A stretch of 64,000 bases of DNA from Arthrobacter sp. AL12 (lineage in GTDB: Bacteria; Actinomycetota; Actinomycetes; Actinomycetales; Micrococcaceae): positions 62,001-126,000 of the forward strand of contig NZ_JASBQY010000006.1 in NCBI RefSeq assembly GCF_029960645.1, in the 5' to 3' direction. Shown piece after piece: positions 8,862 through 18,562 of this stretch; position 1 is the first letter of the stretch; every line of letters starts with the position of its first letter. The position numbers were made by a program, and so were the translations under genes. A model generated the notes under the pieces. That model had not been told where the DNA came from. It made no database searches and worked only from the letters and a program-made list of their open reading frames with translations.

Positions 8862-9398
8862 CTACTGCGGTGCAGTTGGCGACGGAGCCGCTGGCAACGG
8901 TGCCTGCTGCCCAGCCTCCTGCCCGGCCCGGACTGTGGCATCGATCATCGAGGTCATGAACCGGGTGGCGATCTCCAGTTCCGCCGGGGTGAATTCGGCC
9001 ATCGCGGCGGCCATGTGGCGGGCCAGCGGCTGGAACATGGCGCCGCCGTCGCGGTAGGCCTTGGGGGTCATCCGGAGCTGGACCTGGCGCCGGTCCGCGC
9101 CCTGCCGTTCGCGGACCACGTGGCCGGAGTTGTGCAGCCGGTCGACCAGCGCCGTGGTGGCGGGTGAGCTCAGGTGGAGTTCCTTGCGGAGCACGCCGGG
9201 CGTGACGATCTGGTTCCTCGCGGTGTGCTGCATGATCACGGCCAGGGCGTTGAGGTCCGTCCGGTGCATGTCGTTGCGGCCGCCGGCGGAATCCACGTAG
9301 CGGTTGGCCTCCAGGCTGAACTCCTGCAACAGCCGGACCAGCGGCGGCGGTCCCGGAGTGTCGGGGGATCCGGGGCGTCCCGGGGGATCGATTGTCAC
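8862..9398 (-). CDS. MarR family transcriptional regulator
   Basis: A winged-helix repressor of the MarR type, 178 residues from GTG at 9398, which has AGGA upstream. The core reads DLNALAVIMQHT, TPGVLRKELHLSSPATTALVDRLHNSGHVVRERQGADRRQVQLRMT, which is the recognition helix and the DxRxxxxxLT wing motif. The C-terminal helix is followed by a Pro/Ala tail. It is divergent from the MMPL gene, whose promoter contains a perfect inverted repeat. By analogy with MarR systems it probably represses that exporter and itself. The longer frame upstream of 9398 looks non-coding. Confidence 0.85.
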   Translation of the reverse strand: MTIDPPGRPGSPDTPGPPPLVRLLQEFSLEANRYVDSAGGRNDMHRTDLNALAVIMQHTARNQIVTPGVLRKELHLSSPATTALVDRLHNSGHVVRERQGADRRQVQLRMTPKAYRDGGAMFQPLARHMAAAMAEFTPAELEIATRFMTSMIDATVRAGQEAGQQAPLPAAPSPTAPQ

Positions 9399-9530
9399 GG
9401 TGCACCGTCCTCTCTCCCGTGGCCTGTGGCGCCTGCTCCGCAGATGGCGCCCTCCGGAGTTTACTTCAGCGCTGCCGGGCATCGGCCCCGGAGGCCTCAC
9501 GAGTATTCCGAAGTTTTGCCCACCCCGAGG

Positions 9531-9559
9531 TTATCTCCATCGTGGAGATAGTCTATTAT
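9531..9559 (+). promoter_or_regulatory. Promoter with MarR-type operator in front of the MMPL gene
   Basis: TATCTCCA (9532-9539), three bases, then TGGAGATA (9543-9550) form a perfect 8-bp inverted repeat. It lies between a -35-like TTATCT (9531-9536) and a -10-like TATTAT (9554-9559) with a 17-bp spacer. A protein bound to the repeat would block polymerase. The neighbouring marR gene is the obvious candidate. The promoter assignment is by eye; the palindrome is certain. Confidence 0.7.
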
Positions 9560-9601
9560 GGACTCAATTCTACTCGTCCGAGGCAAGCACCAGAAGGAAC
9601 C

Positions 9602-11827
9602 ATGAACAAGACTCCACACGCCAGCGCCCGCGTCCCCTTCTGGCTGCGCTGGCTCGTTCCGGTCCTGCTCGTCATCACCTGGCTGGCCATCGCCGGGATC
9701 GGCGGACCGACATTCGGCCGGCTGGAGGAGGTTTCCTCGAACGACCAGGCCTCCTTCCTGCCGGCCGGGGCCGAGGCCACGGAAGTCCAGGACTGGCAGG
9801 CCAAGTTCCGGGACACCAACGAGATCCCCGCCATCATCGTCATTGAGAGCGAGTCCGCGTTCACCCCGGCCCAGCTCGGCGAGGTGGCTGCCCTGAAGGG
9901 CGGGCTTGAAGCCGTGGGTGGCGGCAGCACCGTCATCGGCCCGATTCCGTCCGAAGACGCCAAGGCCGTGCAGTTTGTGGTCCCGATCGATTCGGCCGGC
10001 GAAGTGAAGGAAATCGTCAAGGAACTCCGCGACGAGGTGCAGGCGTCCGCCCCGGAGGGCATGCAGACCTTCGTGACCGGTCCGGCCGGGCTGACGGCGG
10101 ACCTCGTCAGCGCCTTCGCCGGCATTGATGGCATCCTGCTGCTCGCGGCTCTCGGCGCGGTGTTCGTGATCCTGCTGATTGTCTACCGCTCGCTGCTGCT
10201 GCCAGTCGCCGTCCTCTTCACCTCGGTCTTTGCCCTCTGCGCGGCCATCCTGCTCGTTTTCGGCATGGCCAAGCTCGGCTGGATCCAGCTCAACGGCCAG
10301 AGCCAGGGCATCCTGTCCATCCTGGTGATCGGTGCCGCCACGGATTACGCCCTGCTCTATGTATCCCGGTTCCGCGAGGCGCTGACACACACCACCAACC
10401 GGACGGCCGCCGCGCTGACGGCGTGGAAGAATTCGTGGGAACCCATCATCGCCTCCGGCGCCACGGTCATCATCGCGCTCCTCTGCCTGCTGTTCTCGGA
10501 TCTGAACTCCAACAAGGCCCTCGGCCCGGTGGCGGCCGCGGGCATTCTCTGTGCACTCTTCGCCGCTCTCACCCTCCTGCCGGCGATGATGGCACTGCTG
10601 GGCCGGGCCGCGTTCTGGCCGTTCCTCCCCAAGCTGCTCCCGGAGACCGAGCGCGAGCCTGAAATCGTCACCGGCCTGGAGGGGCAGAAAGGCGTCTGGC
10701 GAGCCACCGGCTCCCTCGTGTCCGGCAGGCCCCGGACCGTCTGGGTCGCCTCCGTGCTGCTGCTCCTAGTGGCCTCCGCCGGAGTCCTGCAGCTCAAGGC
10801 CAACGGCGTCCCGCAGACCGACGTCATCCTCACCGCCTCCAACGCCGTCGACGGCCAGGACGCCCTGGCCCGGCACTTCGACGCCGGCTCCGGCAGCCCT
10901 GCAGTGATCGTCGCCAACGAGGCGGCGGCGCAGGAAGTGCTGAAGGCGACCCGGGCGGCCGACGGCGTCGGGGACGCCTACCTGCTGGCCGACGGTGGCA
11001 TGCCGATCATTCCCGGAGCACCTGCTGCGCCCGGCGCACCCCCGGCTCCCACGGCTCCCGCGGTCCGGGACGGCAAGGTCCTGATCAACGCGACGCTGAA
11101 CTTCGCTGCAGACTCCAACGACGCCGAAAACGTCGTGGTGGCCCTCCGCCAGGACCTGAAGAAGGTCGACGACGGCACTCTTGTCGGCGGAGTGACCGCC
11201 ACGGCCCTGGACACGAACACCACCGCCCAGCGTGACCTCGTCACCATCATCCCGGTGGTCCTCGCGGTCATCCTCGTGATCCTGATGCTCCTGCTGCGCT
11301 CCGTGCTGGCCCCGGTCCTGCTGGTCGCTTCGGTGGTCCTGTCCTACGGCGCGGCGCTGGGCGTCTCCGCCTTCGTGTTCAACAACATCCTCGGTTTCCC
11401 GGGCGCTGATGCCACCGTGCCCCTCTTCGGCTTCGTCTTCCTGGTCGCCCTGGGGGTGGACTACAACATCTTCCTGATGAGCCGGGTCCGGGAGGAATCC
11501 CTGAAGCACGGCACCCGGCCCGGCATCCTGCGCGGCCTGGGCGTCACCGGCGGGGTTATCACCTCCGCCGGTGTGGTCCTCGCCGCCACCTTCGCGGCCC
11601 TGGGCGTCATCCCCATCATGTTCCTGGTGCAGCTGGCGTTCATTGTGGCCTTCGGTGTCCTGCTGGACACCGTTCTGGTCCGGTCACTGCTCGTCCCGGC
11701 CCTGGCGCATGACATCGGCCCGCGGATCTGGTGGCCCAGCAAGCTGGGGCGCCCCGAGACGGATGCCGCCGCGCGCGGCCTGCGGGCCGCCCCGGAACCG
11801 GAGGCTGCCGAGGCGGGAATCCGCTAG
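9602..11827 (+). CDS. MMPL/RND-like membrane transporter
   Basis: A 741-residue membrane protein with two repeated halves. Each half has one N-terminal helix, a large extracytoplasmic loop (about residues 45-175 and 400-540) and five clustered helices. Motifs GAATDYALLYVSRFREAL in half one and GVDYNIFLMSRVREES in half two are the MMPL/RND signatures with the proton-relay Asp. These proteins export lipids or drugs using the proton gradient. I start at ATG 9602, which follows GAAGGAAC. Divergent marR suggests induction by a toxic compound. The loop has a Pro/Ala-rich stretch near residue 480. Confidence 0.87.
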   Translation: MNKTPHASARVPFWLRWLVPVLLVITWLAIAGIGGPTFGRLEEVSSNDQASFLPAGAEATEVQDWQAKFRDTNEIPAIIVIESESAFTPAQLGEVAALKGGLEAVGGGSTVIGPIPSEDAKAVQFVVPIDSAGEVKEIVKELRDEVQASAPEGMQTFVTGPAGLTADLVSAFAGIDGILLLAALGAVFVILLIVYRSLLLPVAVLFTSVFALCAAILLVFGMAKLGWIQLNGQSQGILSILVIGAATDYALLYVSRFREALTHTTNRTAAALTAWKNSWEPIIASGATVIIALLCLLFSDLNSNKALGPVAAAGILCALFAALTLLPAMMALLGRAAFWPFLPKLLPETEREPEIVTGLEGQKGVWRATGSLVSGRPRTVWVASVLLLLVASAGVLQLKANGVPQTDVILTASNAVDGQDALARHFDAGSGSPAVIVANEAAAQEVLKATRAADGVGDAYLLADGGMPIIPGAPAAPGAPPAPTAPAVRDGKVLINATLNFAADSNDAENVVVALRQDLKKVDDGTLVGGVTATALDTNTTAQRDLVTIIPVVLAVILVILMLLLRSVLAPVLLVASVVLSYGAALGVSAFVFNNILGFPGADATVPLFGFVFLVALGVDYNIFLMSRVREESLKHGTRPGILRGLGVTGGVITSAGVVLAATFAALGVIPIMFLVQLAFIVAFGVLLDTVLVRSLLVPALAHDIGPRIWWPSKLGRPETDAAARGLRAAPEPEAAEAGIR

Positions 11828-11851
11828 CCGGACCCGCAACCGCAGCCGCCG

Positions 11852-12820
11852 TCACTGTTCCTGGACCCCCCACCAGGCAACCGTGGCGGCGGCTGCGTCC
11901 TGAATCGGGGCGGGCCGCAGCCCCAGCGCAGCCTCGCTGGCGCTCGAGTCCAGCACGAAGGGGTGCTCGAACTGGTACACGGTCTCGGCCAGTTCCCGGG
12001 CCCCGGGGGAAACGACGGCCATCGTCCGCAGCACCCAGCCCGGGATACCCCCCACCCGCGGGGTCCGGGCGCCGGCGGCGGCGGCGAACGCCTCGGCGAT
12101 CTTGCGCTGGCTCAGCGCATGGCCGGTGGGGGCATGCCACACCCGGTTCCAGAGCCCGGGATCCTGCGCGGCCCTGATCATGGCCGCGGCCAGATCCGGC
12201 ACATACGTGAACGAATGCGGCAGCCCCGGGTTGCCGATCACCACCAGGGGTTTGCCCGCCAGCACCGGCTTCACCATACGCGCGCCGGCATGCGAGGTGC
12301 GGACCCTAGGACCGAAGAAATCGCTCGCCACCACACTCACGGTGTCCGTCGCGGACGCCGCCCGGGCCTTCAGCAGGTCGGTGCGGATACCCCGCTTGCC
12401 GCCGCGGGCCTCCCGCGGGCCCTCCTCGGTCATCGGCCGGCCCGGCTCGCTGTATGAGTACAGGCTTTCCGGGAAGACCACGACGGCGCCGGCCTCGCCC
12501 GCCGCGGACAGGACCGTCGCCTCGGCGCGGGGGAGCTCCTCCGCCCAGGTTCTGGCGCTGTACTGCGAGCCGTGGATGCAGTGGAACACGGCCTTGGCCC
12601 CGCGGAACAGTCCGCCGAGCTGCGCCGGGTCCGACACGTCCACAGCCTCCCTCTCGACGCGCGGGTGGTCGGGACCGCTGCCGGACCGGGTGAGCACCCG
12701 CACCCGGTGGCCCGCCGCGGCGAGCTGTTCGGCGACCGTCCAGCCGACCGGTCCGGCTCCGGTGACGACGAAAAGGGCCGGGGCCGGGGCCGGGGCCGCG
12801 GGGGATTCAGACGGGGACAT
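11852..12820 (-). CDS. NAD-dependent epimerase/dehydratase family protein
   Basis: An extended short-chain dehydrogenase of 322 residues. The N-terminus VVTGAGPVGWTVAEQLAAAGH has a GxGxxG-type nucleotide loop, and DVSDPAQLGGLFRGAKAVFHCIHG follows the usual Rossmann order. The active-site region reads SLYSYSEPGRPMTEEGP rather than a clear YxxxK, so catalysis may be altered, and GKRG follows. Members act on nucleotide sugars or serve as NAD(P)-binding regulators. Start at 12820 is chosen by homology; the ribosome-binding site is weak and an ATG about 100 bases upstream is possible. It is convergent with the MMPL gene. Confidence 0.75.
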   Translation of the reverse strand: MSPSESPAAPAPAPALFVVTGAGPVGWTVAEQLAAAGHRVRVLTRSGSGPDHPRVEREAVDVSDPAQLGGLFRGAKAVFHCIHGSQYSARTWAEELPRAEATVLSAAGEAGAVVVFPESLYSYSEPGRPMTEEGPREARGGKRGIRTDLLKARAASATDTVSVVASDFFGPRVRTSHAGARMVKPVLAGKPLVVIGNPGLPHSFTYVPDLAAAMIRAAQDPGLWNRVWHAPTGHALSQRKIAEAFAAAAGARTPRVGGIPGWVLRTMAVVSPGARELAETVYQFEHPFVLDSSASEAALGLRPAPIQDAAAATVAWWGVQEQ

Positions 12821-13037
12821 GGGGTGCTCACTTTCGCTGTGGTCATTCGCCTGCGGCGGGGCCGGGTCTGCCCTCGCCGGCCCTGCCCTCTGGGCTGAGA
12901 AGTGCTCTGACATCAGAATGCAGCCTGTCCCGCTGTGCGGTCTACCACTGCCCGCCCCCTGTTGCCGCCCGGCGCTGGTCGATAGACTGCCCGTGCGCCT
13001 GCCCGGGCGCGCCGAGGCTTCCAGGAAGGATCCAACC

Positions 13038-13403
13038 ATGTCCGAAAACAACGAGTTTGATCGAACGGCACCGGAATCCGGCGACGAGGCCGCCGAGGGC
13101 CAGTACGTCGAGGGTGACTACGGCACGGCCGGCACTGCCGGGGAGAACCCGCCCGAAGCCGCAGAAGGTGAATACCCCACCGGCGACTACGGGGCTGCGG
13201 GCGTCAGCGGCACCACCGCCGTCGGCGCGGAGGAGGGCGACTACCCCGAGGGCGACTACGGCGCGGCAGGCGCCGGCACGACGACGCCCGCCGCCGTCGA
13301 GGGCGACTACCCCGAAGGCGACTACGGAACCGCCGGCGATGCGGGCGAAAAGGGGCGCACACGGGACGACTCCGCCGGGGCAGCGGACCGCAGGGACCGC
13401 TGA
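13038..13403 (+). CDS. Small acidic repeat protein
   Basis: A 121-residue, very acidic, probably disordered protein. It begins MSENNEFDRTAPESG with AGGAAGGA upstream. It then carries four copies of a unit resembling EGDYPEGDYGAAG, separated by short Thr/Ala/Pro linkers, and ends with a charged tail (GEKGRTRDD). There is no signal peptide or membrane segment. I do not recognise a family. It lies just upstream of the heat-shock operator region, has its own hairpin behind it, and is divergent from the epimerase gene. Confidence 0.8.
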   Translation: MSENNEFDRTAPESGDEAAEGQYVEGDYGTAGTAGENPPEAAEGEYPTGDYGAAGVSGTTAVGAEEGDYPEGDYGAAGAGTTTPAAVEGDYPEGDYGTAGDAGEKGRTRDDSAGAADRRDR

Positions 13404-13429
13404 GCGGCGGACTTCGCGCACAGCGAAAT

Positions 13430-13456
13430 GAGCGGCGGCCAACCTGGCCGCCGCTC
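13430..13456 (+). terminator. Hairpin terminator after the acidic repeat gene
   Basis: GAGCGGCGGCCA (13430-13441) and TGGCCGCCGCTC (13445-13456) form a perfect 12-bp stem with a 3-base loop, 27 bp after the stop at 13403. There is no T-run, as is common in high-GC actinobacteria. It separates the repeat-protein gene from the dnaK promoter. Confidence 0.7.
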
Positions 13457-13525
13457 TGAAGAATGCCGGAATTCCGGGGAACTTGCCCGTCCGGTGAGTC
13501 TGCCTGCCACCCCTCAAAGTCAGAG

Positions 13526-13597
13526 TTGAGCGTATTGCGCTCAACTCTGAATTGACTTTGAAACGCGTCTGAGTAGAGTTGAGCGCAGATCACTCAA
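13526..13597 (+). promoter_or_regulatory. Two HAIR operators and promoter of the dnaK operon
   Basis: TTGAG-N9-CTCAA occurs twice, at 13526-13544 and 13579-13597. This is exactly the arm spacing of the HspR-associated inverted repeat. The first site is part of a longer palindrome (AGAGTTGAGCG / CGCTCAACTCT). TTGACT at 13552-13557 and TAGAGT at 13574-13579, 16 bp apart, make a plausible vegetative promoter lying between and touching the operators. hspR is the last gene of this operon, so autoregulated heat-shock repression is expected. Confidence 0.88.
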
Positions 13598-13677
13598 TAA
13601 CGTCCGGACCCATGCGGTTGATACCAGTGCGGTCCGCAGCCAGTCAGCAAGTTTCCCCGGAAAGAAGGAAGCAACAC

Positions 13678-15540
<1,863 letters not shown>

Positions 15541-15542
15541 CC

Positions 15543-16217
15543 ATGCCGCACCACGGTAACGAAGAAGAGCACGGTTCTTCCGAGAGCCGTCGCGACCCTG
15601 AACAGCGGGAGAACGAGCCGCAGAAGCCGATCATCCACGACAACCGCAAGGTTGATCCGAAGACCGGCCAGGCCCGCCACCCCGACCAGGAGCGCGCCGC
15701 CGCAGGGGAACCGGATTCCGGGGACGCGCTGTCCCAGGCCGAAGACATCCTCAACAGTGTCGAGGTGCCGGCCGCGGAGTCCGTGGCCCAGGGTGCCGAC
15801 GGCGCGGAGGCGGAGGAGCTCAGGAATGACCTGCGCCGCCTGCAGGCCGAGTACGTCAACTACCGCAGGCGCGTCGAACGCGACCGTGCCGTGGCCGGGG
15901 AGATGGCCGTCATCGGCGTCCTGAACTCCCTGCTCCCGGTACTGGATGACGTCGACGCCGCCCGCCAGCACGGTGACCTCACGGACGGACCGTTCGCCGC
16001 GATCGCCGCCAAGCTGGAGAACGCGCTGAAGACGTACGGCCTGGTGCGCATCGATGAGACCGGCGTGGAGTTCGACCCCACGATCCACGAGGCCCTCATC
16101 CAGCAGCCCGGTCCGGACGTCGAAATCGACACCGTCAGCCAGGTCCTGCGGTCCGGCTACAAGTCCGGCGACCGGGTCCTGCGGGCAGCCCAGGTCATCG
16201 TGGCTGTTCCGGCGTAG
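15543..16217 (+). CDS. grpE: Nucleotide exchange factor GrpE
   Basis: GrpE releases ADP from DnaK. The 224-residue protein starts 2 bp after the dnaK stop, so the two are coupled. A disordered acidic N-terminus (about 1-85) is followed by the long helix EELRNDLRRLQAEYVNYRRRV. The beta domain carries GVEFDPTIHEALIQQPGP and ends RVLRAAQVIVAVPA, the hallmark GrpE C-terminus. The N-terminal extension is longer than in E. coli, as in other actinobacteria. A palindromic repeat follows before dnaJ. Confidence 0.96.
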   Translation: MPHHGNEEEHGSSESRRDPEQRENEPQKPIIHDNRKVDPKTGQARHPDQERAAAGEPDSGDALSQAEDILNSVEVPAAESVAQGADGAEAEELRNDLRRLQAEYVNYRRRVERDRAVAGEMAVIGVLNSLLPVLDDVDAARQHGDLTDGPFAAIAAKLENALKTYGLVRIDETGVEFDPTIHEALIQQPGPDVEIDTVSQVLRSGYKSGDRVLRAAQVIVAVPA

Positions 16218-16228
16218 CAGTACCCCAT

Positions 16229-16285
16229 CGAAGTGACAGTTCGCGCCCGTGTTTGGACCAAACATTGGCGCGAACTGTCACCTCG
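16229..16285. repeat. Palindromic intergenic repeat, family B copy 1
   Basis: Left arm CGAAGTGACAGTTCGCGCC (16229-16247) pairs with GGCGCGAACTGTCACCTCG (16267-16285), 18 of 19 positions, around an interior containing GTTTGGACCAAAC, itself a palindrome. It fills most of the 94-bp gap between grpE and dnaJ inside the operon. A related copy lies at 49545-49601. It could act as an RNA processing or attenuation hairpin, lowering dnaJ-hspR expression relative to dnaK-grpE; that is inference. Confidence 0.8.
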
Positions 16286-16311
16286 GCACACAGATTTGAA
16301 AGGAAACGCCA

Positions 16312-17301
16312 TTGGCTAGCCAGGACTGGGTGGACAAGGACTTCTACAAGATCCTTGGAGTCGCCAAGGACGCTTCCGACGCCGACATCAAGAAGGCCTA
16401 CCGGAAGCTCGCGCGGCAGCACCATCCGGACACCAATGCGGGGAATGTCGCTTCGGAGAAGAAGTTCAAGGACATCTCCGAGGCCTACTCCGTGCTCTCC
16501 GACGCCGACGAGCGCCAGCAGTACGACGCCATCCGGGCAATGGGCGGCGGGGCCCGGTTCGCCCCGGGCGGTGGCGGCGGCGCCGGCGGCGGGGCCGGCT
16601 TCGAGGACCTCTTTGGCGGGCTGTTCACCGGCGGAAGCGGGCGCCACTCCGGCGGCTACAGCACGGCCGGCGGCATTCCGCCGGAGTTCGCCGATCTCTT
16701 CGGCGGAGCGGGCGGCGGCTTCGGCGCCGGCGGACAGTCGTTCCAGCGGGCTCCGCAGAAAGGCGCGGACCGGACGGCGTCGACCTCCATTTCCTTCGCC
16801 GGATCCATCCGCGGCACCACCATCGGCCTGCGGGAGCCGGACGGCGAAGTTATTGACGTCCGCGTCCCGGCCGGCATCAAGGACGGCCAGAAGGTCCGTG
16901 TCCGCGGCAAGGGCCAGTACGGTCCGGCCGGATACGGGGACCTCATGGTCACAGTCTCGGTCAAGCCGCACGATTTCTACGTCCGCGACGGCGACAACCT
17001 GCGCATCCACGTGCCGGTCAGCTTCCCCGAGGCTGCCCTGGGCGCCGACATCGAGGTTCCCACCATCGACGGCGACAAGGTCAAGGTCCGCGTCCCGGCC
17101 GGCACGCCGTCAGGGCGCACGCTCCGCGTCAAGGGCCGTGGCGTCAAGCACGCCAAGGCCACCGGGGACCTGTTGGTGACCATCGACGTCGCCGTCCCTC
17201 GGAAGCTGAACAAGGAAGCCGAGGAAGCTGTCAAGGCCTTCGCCGCGGCGACCGCCGGCGAGGACGTCCGCGCCGAACTGGCAGCCAAGGCCAGGCTCTA
17301 G
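16312..17301 (+). CDS. dnaJ: J-domain co-chaperone lacking the zinc finger (CbpA-like DnaJ)
   Basis: The 329-residue protein stimulates DnaK ATPase. The J domain spans residues 5-75 with YRKLARQHHPDTN (HPD motif). A Gly/Phe-rich linker with repeated DLFGG motifs covers about 80-150, and two C-terminal beta domains follow. The four CxxCxGxG motifs of classical DnaJ are absent. The start is TTG 16312 behind GAAAGGAA, giving (M)ASQDWVDKDFYKILGV. It is separated from grpE by a family B palindrome and followed 15 bp later by hspR. Confidence 0.94.
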   Translation: MASQDWVDKDFYKILGVAKDASDADIKKAYRKLARQHHPDTNAGNVASEKKFKDISEAYSVLSDADERQQYDAIRAMGGGARFAPGGGGGAGGGAGFEDLFGGLFTGGSGRHSGGYSTAGGIPPEFADLFGGAGGGFGAGGQSFQRAPQKGADRTASTSISFAGSIRGTTIGLREPDGEVIDVRVPAGIKDGQKVRVRGKGQYGPAGYGDLMVTVSVKPHDFYVRDGDNLRIHVPVSFPEAALGADIEVPTIDGDKVKVRVPAGTPSGRTLRVKGRGVKHAKATGDLLVTIDVAVPRKLNKEAEEAVKAFAAATAGEDVRAELAAKARL

Positions 17302-17316
17302 GAGCGGACGCCTGTC

Positions 17317-17739
17317 ATGGCCATCGAGTACGAGCAGCCGATCTTTGTGATCTCCGTCGCCGCGGAACTGGCGGACATGCACCCCCAGACGCTGCGGCAG
17401 TATGACCGGCTGGGCATCGTCTCGCCCAGCCGTGCCCCCGGCAAGTCCCGGCGCTATTCGCAGCGCGACATCACCATGCTCCGTGAGGTGCAGCGGCTCT
17501 CGCAGGAGGGCGTTTCCCTTGAAGGCATCAAACGGATCCTCCAGCTGGAGAACCAGGTGGCGGCCCTGCAGCACCGGGTCGCCGAGCTGAGCGATGAACT
17601 CGAACGCCGCCCCCGCAGCCTGGAGTCCCGCATTTTCGCCGCCGGAGCCGCGGGCGACGTCGTCAGCCTGGCCCGCGGCAAGCGCCCCCGGGCGCGGTCC
17701 CAGGCCATCGTTGTGTGGAGGCCGCGGAACGGCGAGTGA
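17317..17739 (+). CDS. hspR: Heat-shock repressor HspR (MerR family)
   Basis: A 140-residue MerR-type regulator with the recognition region HPQTLRQYDRLGIVSPSR followed by RRYSQRDITMLREVQRLSQEGVSLEGIKRIL, typical of HspR. A coiled-coil segment (LENQVAALQHRVAELSDELE) gives dimerisation. The basic C-terminal tail (GKRPRARSQ) is common in actinobacteria. In Streptomyces and Mycobacterium, HspR binds HAIR sites with DnaK as co-repressor. The two HAIR sites at the head of this operon fit that feedback loop. Confidence 0.95.
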   Translation: MAIEYEQPIFVISVAAELADMHPQTLRQYDRLGIVSPSRAPGKSRRYSQRDITMLREVQRLSQEGVSLEGIKRILQLENQVAALQHRVAELSDELERRPRSLESRIFAAGAAGDVVSLARGKRPRARSQAIVVWRPRNGE

Positions 17740-18010
17740 CGTCGCCTCACGTCTGCCTCCGGTCTCCGCCGTCCAAGTAGCCGGCGGTCACCGGGCAAGT
17801 ATCCGCCTACGCCCCCGGGTAGTTCGCGGCCGGAAAGACGGGTACAGCGTTTGCGTGACTTCGGGGCCGTCCGGCCGTTTGAATTGTCGTGGCACGAACG
17901 ACTGGCATCACTGCCAGCGGAACAGCGAGGACCGCCGGGGGGCGCCGCATGTTTGATCCATCTTCGCCGGGCAAACCGGCACCTGGACCCGCACTGATCG
18001 CGGGCAGGTC

Positions 18011-18409
18011 ATGAACTCCGGGCTCCACGCCCTGGCCATGTTCGCAGGATCCCTCACGGGCTCCATCCTGCTGACCCTGGGGCAGACCGTCGTCGTCATC
18101 TGTGTCTGCTTCGATATGGTCCGCGCCCTCTCGGTGCCGCGGTCCCACCGCCGTTACGTGGCCAACACCGTCTTCACCACACTGGCCTGGCCCTCGATCC
18201 TGATCAGCGCCGTCAGCGTGCTCATCGATGCCGCCAGCGGGACGTGGCAGGACGTCGCCCCCGGGGTCTTCGTGATGGTGATGGTGATCTACCGGTGGCG
18301 ACACGGCGGTGACGAGGACAGCTGGTGGAAGGGCAAAGGCAAGAAACTGGCCACCTGGTTCCGGACGCAGACGGCCTCCCGGTCCGTGACGGCGCCTGCC
18401 GCGGCCTGA
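18011..18409 (+). CDS. Small membrane protein of unknown function
   Basis: A 132-residue protein with about three hydrophobic helices (residues 5-32, 50-72, 80-97) and a basic C-terminus (WWKGKGKKLATWFRTQTASRS). I do not recognise a family. Its ATG overlaps the stop of a 21-codon open frame at 17949-18014 (ATGA), which could be a coupled leader or chance. The 271-bp stretch 17740-18010 before it holds only that mini-frame and a small TGGCATCACTGCCA inverted repeat at 17904-17917. A tandem palindromic repeat follows directly. Confidence 0.65.
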   Translation: MNSGLHALAMFAGSLTGSILLTLGQTVVVICVCFDMVRALSVPRSHRRYVANTVFTTLAWPSILISAVSVLIDAASGTWQDVAPGVFVMVMVIYRWRHGGDEDSWWKGKGKKLATWFRTQTASRSVTAPAAA

Positions 18410-18415
18410 ACCCCT

Positions 18416-18544
18416 CAACGCGGGGTCACTCCGCTCCCATCGACCAGCAACGCGGGGTCACTCCGCTCCCATCGACCAGCAAAGCGGGGTCACTCCGCGC
18501 CCATCCTGAGGGGTTTTACCGGCGCCAAGTGACCCCGCGTTGCT
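18416..18544. repeat. Family A repeat with a tandemly duplicated 32-bp arm (copy 2)
   Basis: A 32-bp unit beginning CAACGCGGGGTCACTCCGCT occurs at 18416-18447, identically at 18448-18479, and as a partial third copy (CAAAGCGGGGTCACTCCGCG) from 18480. The single opposite arm AGTGACCCCGCGTTGCT ends at 18544. It sits between the convergent ends of the membrane-protein gene and the SNF2 helicase. The units are contiguous with no spacers, so this is not CRISPR. The tandem left arms suggest slippage or recombination at one arm. Confidence 0.85.
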
Positions 18545-18562
18545 GTCCGGGGCGGGGGTGCG

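Noticed and set aside
12822..13051. N-terminal extension of the epimerase-like gene to 13051
   Set aside because: It would overlap the start of the acidic repeat gene, and the nucleotide-binding loop should lie near the N-terminus. 12820 is the better start.
13579..13677. Earlier TTG start for DnaK
   Set aside because: The codon is inside the second HAIR operator, the added residues are not Hsp70-like, and ATG 13678 has a strong ribosome-binding site and the canonical N-terminus.
18416..18505. Possible CRISPR array
   Set aside because: The 32-bp units are contiguous with no spacers and belong to a palindromic element with copies elsewhere. No cas genes are present.
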